Assembly: GCA_946479895.1 (NCBI GenBank)
Contig: CAMLHT010000129.1
Span: 1 to 10,261 of the forward strand
Direction: 5' to 3'
DNA length: 10,261 nt
Origin: an uncultured Gemmatimonadota bacterium
Lineage (GTDB): Bacteria; Gemmatimonadota; Gemmatimonadetes; Gemmatimonadales; Gemmatimonadaceae
The translations under genes were made by a program, and so were the position numbers. Of the stretch, positions 5,249-10,261 are shown one piece after another (within the stretch, counting starts at the first letter, position 1; each line of letters opens with the position of its first letter). The notes below the pieces were generated by a model. That model searched no databases and was not told where the DNA came from. It saw only the letters and a program-made list of their open reading frames with translations.

Positions 5249-7411
5249 ATGGCAGTATCATCGCGTCGGCTCTTTTTCGGAGCGGGTTGCGCGCTCGTGC
5301 TTGCCGGAACCTTCGGCAGCATCGCCGCCTCGCGGCGCGCCGTGACGATCTCGGCGCAGAACCGTGCATCCCTCGCGACCCGCCGGATCGAGACGTCGCT
5401 GGAGCAGCGCGATGACTCCAGCCGCGCCATCTCGCTCGCCTACCTCGAGCGTGCGCGGCTCGGCCTCGGCAGCCCGTTCAGGCTGGTCGACCAGGCGCTC
5501 CGGGACAGCCGGCTCGGCGATTCTCTGCGGCTCGACGTCGCGTGGGCGATCGTGGATCGCGTGCTCGACGGGCGCATCTACGAGATCGACGCGCGCGCGC
5601 TCGACCCCGTGGCCGCGCCGGGGCTGAGCCGGGGCCACCTCGCGATTCTCGAGGACGTGCTGGGCGGCGAGGACGACCCGCGCGTGGGCGAGGCGGCGCT
5701 CCGCATCGCCTATGGCCTCGCCGCGGCCAACGGCACGACGAGCCTCACGTCGCTGCCTGTCGTCGCCGAAGTAACCGCGCAGATCCGCGATCGCATCCTC
5801 GCCACCCGGGACCTGCGGCGCGCCCTGCGCCGCGCCGAGATGGACGGCGTCGACATCGTCGAGGAGCTCGTCCACCTGCGGGCGACGAGGGAGCTCGAGG
5901 TGGAGCAGCCGCTGCTCCGGCCGCTGACGCCCTCGGAGAGGGAAGCCGCGATCGACGCGGCGCCGGCTATCCTGGCGCGCATCGAGTCGATCCCGGCGGT
6001 CGCGCCGGGCTCGTTCGCGCCGGCCACACTGCTCGACAAGCGGGCGGCAATGACGCTCGCCCGCATCGCCCCGCGGCTTCCGCCGCTGGCAGCCACGCGC
6101 GTCGTCGTCACCGGCCGCGCGGCGACGCTGCGAGGTGATACTGCGCTCGATCGCAACGCCGTTGCCGTGATCAACTCGGCCGCCAACGAGGAATCGCTCG
6201 TTGCTGCCTACGCTTTCGCCGATCGCGTCAGCGGCGGCGCATCCATCGCGTTGCCGAGACTCATGGTTTCCGCGGCGGTTTCCCTTCGCGCGCATGCCCA
6301 GGACCGGGTGTGGTTCCCCGGCGACCCGTCCCCGACGACCGGATCCGTCATCGGACGCTTCGCGCTGCGGGGAATCACGTTCGAGAAGGACGTGCCGGCT
6401 GCGTGGCGGCCGTTCTATGTCCGGATGATCGCTTCGTCCCTCGACGACTTCGGCCGGGCGGTCCCGGGTTACGATCCCGCGGGCCTGTCCTTCCACGTGG
6501 GCATGGACGCGCTGCGCGATTCGGCGCTCGCGCTTCACGATCCGCGCACGCACACCATTCACCTCTCGGCACTGACACCGAGCGGCACGCTGGCGCACGA
6601 GCTGGCGCACGACGTCGACTGGCAGGCGGCGCGGCGACTCTTTGCCAGGTCGGGTGGGTACGCGACGGACCGCTCGGTGCGCGAGAGTCCCATCCGGCTC
6701 TCGAGCTCCATGCTTGGCCTGACCTCCGCCCGCACCACGGGCGCCCGCATCTCGCCGAACGGCAGCGCGCGGCCCGCGGAGGTCTTCGCCCGGAGCATCG
6801 ACTGGTTCGTCGCCGATGCGCTCGCGAACGCCGGCCGCAGCAACGGATACCTCACGGCCATCGGCGATCCACTCCTCGCGGGGTTCGCGGCGACACCGGG
6901 AGACGCCGCGTCGCTCGGCGCGGCCTCCTCGCTCGTGCGCAGCATCGCCGAGATGACCTGGATACCGGATTCGCTGGCTGCCGGGTACGTCGAGCGGTGG
7001 AGCTCCCTCGACCGGCTCGATCCATCCACGGTCGTCCTGCGCGTCATGGATGCGCAGATCGGGACGCGCCGCAATGTGCGCTTCCGCGGCGGCCTGCCCG
7101 CCTCGATCGCGGCCGGCCTGGCCTCGGGCGCGGCCTGCCGCGTCGACGCGATGCGTCAGGGCTCGGCGCAGGAGCGGCTCGTGGCCATGACGATCGACGC
7201 GCGGGCGCGGGGCATCCTGGTACGGCGCGCCCGGTTCATGTCTCCCGCGGCGCGACCGGCCTGGGCCCGTGCCCTGCTCAGCGACCCGATGGTCGACCCG
7301 CATGCCGCGGACGACGTCGTGCGCCGCACGGTCGCCTCGCTCGTGGAGGGCGCGGCGCAGGCCGGGCTCCTCGACTTTGCGCCGGCGCCGTTCCAGCCGG
7401 CGTGCCGGTGA
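5249..7411 (+). CDS. Membrane-anchored or exported protein with an HExxH zinc-protease motif
   Basis: A 720-residue protein of no family I recognise. The N-terminus has a basic SRR followed by a hydrophobic stretch (about 9-27, LFFGAGCALVLAGTFGSIAA), i.e. a signal peptide or signal anchor, so the bulk is probably periplasmic. Cys14 lies in GAGC but lacks a proper lipobox. Residues about 35-380 are Ala/Arg/Leu-rich and probably helical, with no motif seen. From about 385 the sequence resembles a metallopeptidase: a strand THTIHLSAL (434-442), then TLAHELAHD (447-455), giving zinc ligands H450 and H454 and catalytic E451. E511 in RPAEVFARSIDWF is a plausible third ligand (gluzincin type), 57 residues on. 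Two cysteines (630, 719) could form a disulfide. It is convergent with the ligase gene, one base apart. Peptidase activity is inferred only from the motif; substrate unknown. Confidence 0.75.
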   Translation: MAVSSRRLFFGAGCALVLAGTFGSIAASRRAVTISAQNRASLATRRIETSLEQRDDSSRAISLAYLERARLGLGSPFRLVDQALRDSRLGDSLRLDVAWAIVDRVLDGRIYEIDARALDPVAAPGLSRGHLAILEDVLGGEDDPRVGEAALRIAYGLAAANGTTSLTSLPVVAEVTAQIRDRILATRDLRRALRRAEMDGVDIVEELVHLRATRELEVEQPLLRPLTPSEREAAIDAAPAILARIESIPAVAPGSFAPATLLDKRAAMTLARIAPRLPPLAATRVVVTGRAATLRGDTALDRNAVAVINSAANEESLVAAYAFADRVSGGASIALPRLMVSAAVSLRAHAQDRVWFPGDPSPTTGSVIGRFALRGITFEKDVPAAWRPFYVRMIASSLDDFGRAVPGYDPAGLSFHVGMDALRDSALALHDPRTHTIHLSALTPSGTLAHELAHDVDWQAARRLFARSGGYATDRSVRESPIRLSSSMLGLTSARTTGARISPNGSARPAEVFARSIDWFVADALANAGRSNGYLTAIGDPLLAGFAATPGDAASLGAASSLVRSIAEMTWIPDSLAAGYVERWSSLDRLDPSTVVLRVMDAQIGTRRNVRFRGGLPASIAAGLASGAACRVDAMRQGSAQERLVAMTIDARARGILVRRARFMSPAARPAWARALLSDPMVDPHAADDVVRRTVASLVEGAAQAGLLDFAPAPFQPACR

Positions 7412-7412
7412 G

Positions 7413-8711
7413 CTAGACCCGCCGCTCGAGCCGCCGTTCGAGCACCTTGCCCACGCGGGCCTCACGGCGCGCCTGGATGTCCCAACGGTCGAGGTGCCTG
7501 AGCAGGAAGTCCAGCGAAAACGCGTGCTTCGTACCATCGCCGTCCCGCCGGAAGACGACGTGCGACCAGCCCTTCATGCCCGTCGGGATGTACTTCCTTC
7601 CCCCGATGCGGAGCGGCACGCGCGCGATCGCCCGGATGAAGACCCGCTCGTAGCGCGAGCGCTCCAGCGCGCGCACGGGGAAGAGGTCCGCCCAGGTGCA
7701 CAGCCGGCCGACGCTCTCGTATGCCGCGGGCCGGTCGTCCATGTCGAGCAGCGACGGCACTTCACCCGACATGACCGCGTCGATCAGCTTCAGCGATCGC
7801 GGGTCGGCGTAGCGCTCGATCCCCGGCCGGAAGATGCGAATGACCTCGCGTCCGAGCCCGCGCAGCGAGACCATCTTTCCTTCGCGGGTCTTCCAGCGGT
7901 GCGCGTCGACGTCCGAGAGGAACGGGTTGCGCTCGAATGAATCGAAGCGCGCGACCCAGCCCTTGCGGGAGCTCGCCTTGCCGGGAACGAACGTCTCGAG
8001 GCGAGGAACGCCGTGCGCCTCGAGCTCGGAAAGCTCGAACGACTCCCAGGTCATGACCTGCCGGACGATGCCGACCGCCGCGGTGGCCGAGGCGATCATG
8101 AGCGAGGCGTCCGGGGTGAAGTCGGCGGTGATCTCGACGCGGTTGCCCCGCGGCCGCACGCCGATGCCCGTGGATTTCCGGTTCGCCGCCAGGAGCATGA
8201 CGGGGAACGGGATGATGTGCGTCAGCAGCCAGGCGAGGCGCTCCACTGTGCGCCGGCCGCGAGTCGCGTCCGGGATGTCGAAGGAGACGTTGTAGTGCGC
8301 GCTGAACCCCGCGAGCTCCACGGTCCTGTTGTTCTTCTGCTCCCAGGCGTCGAGCTCCTCGCGGAGGAACCGGATGCTCTCCCAGAGCGATCGCCCGGCG
8401 CGGGCCGCACAGCCGGGCCCCAGCTCGATCGTGGGCGTCGCGATCTCGATGACGCCCGTGTCGAAGTACACCGCGCCCCCGGTCGGGAGGTGGTACGAGC
8501 GGCCGGTGCGGTGCATCAGCGGTCCGCGGATGATGCGCCGCGGGCTCCGGAACACGTCCTCCGGCTTCACCGGCTTGCCGTCGAGCAGCACGGTGAATTC
8601 GGCCTCGAGGCCGATGGCCGCGAGCTCGACGGCCTCGCTGGCGCCCAGGCGCTCGCCGTATTTCACGCGCTTGTCCGCAACCGACCGGACGCGGGGGACG
8701 CGGCGGCTCAC
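7413..8711 (-). CDS. Carboxylate-amine ligase-like protein (glutamine-synthetase fold, GCS2-like)
   Basis: The GTG at 8711-8709 overlaps the TGA of the upstream gene by 4 bases (GTGA) and gives 432 residues. A GGGGGGTG run lies just upstream as a possible ribosome-binding site. Ligase-like features are GLEAEF (34-39), the acidic first motif of glutamine-synthetase-fold ligases; FDTGVIEIATP (83-93), a second acidic segment; GFSAHYNVS (135-143); and RPRGNRVEITADFTPD (186-201). These resemble the GCS2/COOH-NH2 ligase superfamily, whose members join a carboxylate to an amine using ATP. The frame continues upstream to 9176, but that part is antisense-type noise. No signal peptide is visible, so it is probably cytosolic. 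It is the last gene of a three-gene operon with two peptidase-fold proteins. Fold assignment is moderate, substrate unknown; it could instead be a divergent amidoligase. Confidence 0.65.
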   Translation of the reverse strand: MSRRVPRVRSVADKRVKYGERLGASEAVELAAIGLEAEFTVLLDGKPVKPEDVFRSPRRIIRGPLMHRTGRSYHLPTGGAVYFDTGVIEIATPTIELGPGCAARAGRSLWESIRFLREELDAWEQKNNRTVELAGFSAHYNVSFDIPDATRGRRTVERLAWLLTHIIPFPVMLLAANRKSTGIGVRPRGNRVEITADFTPDASLMIASATAAVGIVRQVMTWESFELSELEAHGVPRLETFVPGKASSRKGWVARFDSFERNPFLSDVDAHRWKTREGKMVSLRGLGREVIRIFRPGIERYADPRSLKLIDAVMSGEVPSLLDMDDRPAAYESVGRLCTWADLFPVRALERSRYERVFIRAIARVPLRIGGRKYIPTGMKGWSHVVFRRDGDGTKHAFSLDFLLRHLDRWDIQARREARVGKVLERRLERRV

Positions 8712-9334
8712 GTGAGCACCCCCCGCGCGCCGATGATGCCGTGGGGAACGGTCACGACGTAGCCGAGGTCGATGTGGAGATGGTCGTCGGCCTCGCCACG
8801 GCCGTCGCCGAACGGCCGCACGTGCACCCCGGGAATGCTGTCGCGCGCGATCTGCGCGTATCGATCGTGCGCCTCCCGGTTGTCGATGAGCGTATCGCCG
8901 ATCTTGTAGATGTTGACGGCCGTGCCCCAGCAATGCGCGGTGGCAGTCGAGCAGGAGAGCTGGTGCGCGGGCGACCGATACCCGCCGTTCGCGGCGATGT
9001 GCACGAAGCTCCCGGCCGCCGCGCGGAACTGCTCCAGCGCGAAGGCGAGCAGGGGCAGGGCACAGGGCACGTAGCGCGGAAAGCTCTGGAGGATCGGCGC
9101 CTCGCGAACGTCCGTCTGGACGAGCTCCCACAGGCCGAAGTTCGGTGTGAGCCGCACCGCCATCGCGAAGTCCCACGACGGGATCTCGTAGAAGAACCGC
9201 GGCAGCCGGTGCTCGATCCCGTCGGAGTCGCAGCGAATGCCGCCCGGCGCGAGGGCGTCGCGGTATTCCTTGGCGAGGCGGCGCCCGTCGATGGACGTGA
9301 GCCTGGGGTTCGCCGGACGCAGCGAGGACGACAT
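8708..9334 (-). CDS. M15/DUF882-like DD-peptidase-fold protein with an altered metal site
   Basis: The ATG at 9334-9332 overlaps the upstream stop by one base (TGATG), and GGAGGT (9348-9343) lies 8 bases before it, so this start is well supported; it gives 208 residues. The C-terminal half matches the Hedgehog/DD-peptidase fold of M15 and DUF882 proteins: GGYRSPAHQ (117-125), then TAHCWGTAVN (132-141) corresponding to SxHxxGxAxD, and DDHLHIDLG (183-191) supplying the second histidine. Zinc ligands would be H134 and H187, but the usual Asp is Asn141. Family members cleave D-Ala-D-Ala or related cell-wall peptide bonds. No signal peptide or membrane segment is visible, which is unusual for a wall enzyme. 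N-terminal residues 1-100 are unassigned. It is coupled to the ligase downstream and the serine hydrolase upstream. Confidence 0.7.
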   Translation of the reverse strand: MSSSLRPANPRLTSIDGRRLAKEYRDALAPGGIRCDSDGIEHRLPRFFYEIPSWDFAMAVRLTPNFGLWELVQTDVREAPILQSFPRYVPCALPLLAFALEQFRAAAGSFVHIAANGGYRSPAHQLSCSTATAHCWGTAVNIYKIGDTLIDNREAHDRYAQIARDSIPGVHVRPFGDGRGEADDHLHIDLGYVVTVPHGIIGARGVLT

Positions 9335-10261
9335 CAGGCGGTACCTCCGCTGGTCAGTGCCTGGTAGATCTCCTGCGAGACCGCGGCGATGGTCGCCGAG
9401 CGCTTCGAGGTGTCCGGCGTCCACTCGGTGAGGATCGCCACGATGTACGGCTTCCGCTCGCGCGGGTAGACGATGCCGGCGTCGTGGGCCACGGTCGAGA
9501 TGTCGCCCGTCTTGTGCGCCACGCGCACTTCGCGCGGCAGCCGGCCGGGAATGCCGTTGCGGAATTCCTGCTGGTGCAGAATGTCGAGCATTTCGCGTGA
9601 GAGTTCCGGCGAAAAGACCTTTTCCTCCTCGATGACCCGGAGCAGCGACACGAGTCCGCGGGCCGTGACCCGGTTGCTGATGCCGGCGGCGAACGCGCGC
9701 TCGTCCTCGACGCCACGGCGGAAGTCGATGCCGTCGATCTTGTAATGGTCGAGCACGCCCTGGACGGTCTCGACGCCGACGAGATCAAGCAGCAGGTTCG
9801 TTGCCAGATTGCTGCTGGTGGTGATCATGTGATGCGCCAGCTCGCGAATCCGCATCATCTTTCCAACGGCCGCGTGGACCTCGGAATTGGCGTCCCGCTC
9901 CGCCGACACCCGGAAGATCGAGCCGTCCGCGGCGCTGAAGAACCGGTTCCGGACGTGCAGGCGCGCGTGCGGCGGCCAGCGCCCCTCGTGGATGGCGGCA
10001 TAGACGCCGGCAAGGATTGCCACCTTGATGGTGCTGGCGGCGTGGAACCACCGGTCGGCCGCGTAGTTCAGGACGGCGCCGGACTCGGTGTCGAATACCG
10101 ACACGGCCAGCGCGCGCGCGTTCGCCTCGCGCTCGATGCGCTCGAGGCGCGCGAAGACCTTGTCCAGGGCTTCCTGTGGCCCTGAAGTGACTGTCTCTGG
10201 AGTGTCTGTTTGCACGGGGCCGCTAGCAGGGGCAAGCGGAGTGCCGCATTCCGCGGCCTCC
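9334..10261 (-). CDS. Class A beta-lactamase-like serine hydrolase (5' end uncertain)
   Basis: The earliest start codon visible is GTG at 10215-10213, giving 293 residues, but the frame stays open to the window edge, so the true start, and any signal peptide, may lie outside. Serine-hydrolase motifs are S61-T-I-K64 (SxxK), S134-S-N136 (SxN), and K235-T-G237 in HKTGDISTVAHDAG. E170, 36 residues after S134, is at the spacing of the class A general base E166, but the following Asn170 of ExxxN is not conserved. The C-terminal helix (about 272-287) ends the domain. This is the PF13354-type fold, which includes true beta-lactamases and other acyl-serine hydrolases acting on peptidoglycan-like peptides. 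It is the first visible gene of the operon and overlaps the M15-like gene by one base. Resistance function cannot be claimed from the motifs. Confidence 0.82.
   Translation of the reverse strand, partial: EAAECGTPLAPASGPVQTDTPETVTSGPQEALDKVFARLERIEREANARALAVSVFDTESGAVLNYAADRWFHAASTIKVAILAGVYAAIHEGRWPPHARLHVRNRFFSAADGSIFRVSAERDANSEVHAAVGKMMRIRELAHHMITTSSNLATNLLLDLVGVETVQGVLDHYKIDGIDFRRGVEDERAFAAGISNRVTARGLVSLLRVIEEEKVFSPELSREMLDILHQQEFRNGIPGRLPREVRVAHKTGDISTVAHDAGIVYPRERKPYIVAILTEWTPDTSKRSATIAAVSQEIYQALTSGGTA
9343..9348 (-). promoter_or_regulatory. Strong Shine-Dalgarno site of the M15-like gene
   Basis: GGAGGT on the minus strand lies 8 bases before the ATG at 9334, inside the end of the serine-hydrolase gene. 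It is the best ribosome-binding site in the window and fixes the start of the M15-like gene. It also shows that this organism uses Shine-Dalgarno recognition, in contrast with the apparently leaderless rnhB and zinc-protease genes. Confidence 0.7.

Noticed and set aside
5258..7537. 759-codon open frame on the minus strand opposite the zinc-protease gene
   Set aside because: Composition is Arg/Gly/Ala/His-rich without motifs, as expected for a shadow frame in high-GC DNA; the plus-strand protein has a signal sequence and a zinc motif.
8712..9176. N-terminal extension of the ligase protein
   Set aside because: The 155 extra codons lie within the M15-like gene in another frame and are Arg/Ala-rich noise; GTG 8711 with the GTGA overlap is the better start.
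9337..9424. 30-residue extension of the M15-like protein
   Set aside because: It lies inside the serine-hydrolase gene in another frame; the GGAGGT site and TGATG overlap define ATG 9334.

Overview
This is a high-GC bacterial window (G/C-rich third codon positions, many long antisense shadow frames). It joins a conserved housekeeping block to a lineage-specific tail. Gene order and protein character fit a Gram-negative, high-GC phylum such as Gemmatimonadota or a relative. That assignment is an inference from sequence style, not from a search.

Left part (1-4399): the 5' portion of lon runs leftward out of the window. A 240-bp divergent intergenic region separates it from ffh (SRP GTPase), which is followed by rpsP (S16), rimM (16S maturation), trmD (tRNA m1G37 methyltransferase) and rplS (L19). 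This is the classic translation/protein-targeting cluster. rimM and trmD overlap by one base. rpsP has a plausible promoter (TTGAGC-17 bp-TATGTT) and a UNCG-type hairpin in its leader. A GNRA-loop hairpin sits between rpsP and rimM. rplS has its own 130-bp leader, and the block ends in a strong intrinsic terminator with a 14-bp stem and a T-run.

Middle (4434-7411): rnhB (RNase HII) and a 720-residue membrane-anchored or exported protein of unknown family with an HELAHD zinc-protease motif. Both start codons lie only 1-6 bases after -10-like hexamers, which suggests leaderless or near-leaderless transcripts.

Right part (7413-10261, minus strand): a tightly coupled three-gene operon read leftward. 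Its order is a class A beta-lactamase-like serine hydrolase (5' end possibly outside the window), an M15/DUF882-like DD-peptidase-fold protein whose zinc-ligand Asp position is Asn, and a glutamine-synthetase-fold carboxylate-amine ligase-like protein. Junctions are TGATG (1-base overlap) and GTGA (4-base overlap). A ligase encoded with two peptidase-fold proteins suggests a pathway that makes, edits or trims an amide-linked peptide or peptidoglycan-type substrate. This operon is the best candidate for an undescribed system here. It converges on the zinc-protease gene with a single base between the stop codons.

No tRNA, rRNA, CRISPR array, insertion sequence or phage gene was seen. No gene-free stretch exceeds 300 bases; the longest is 572-811.
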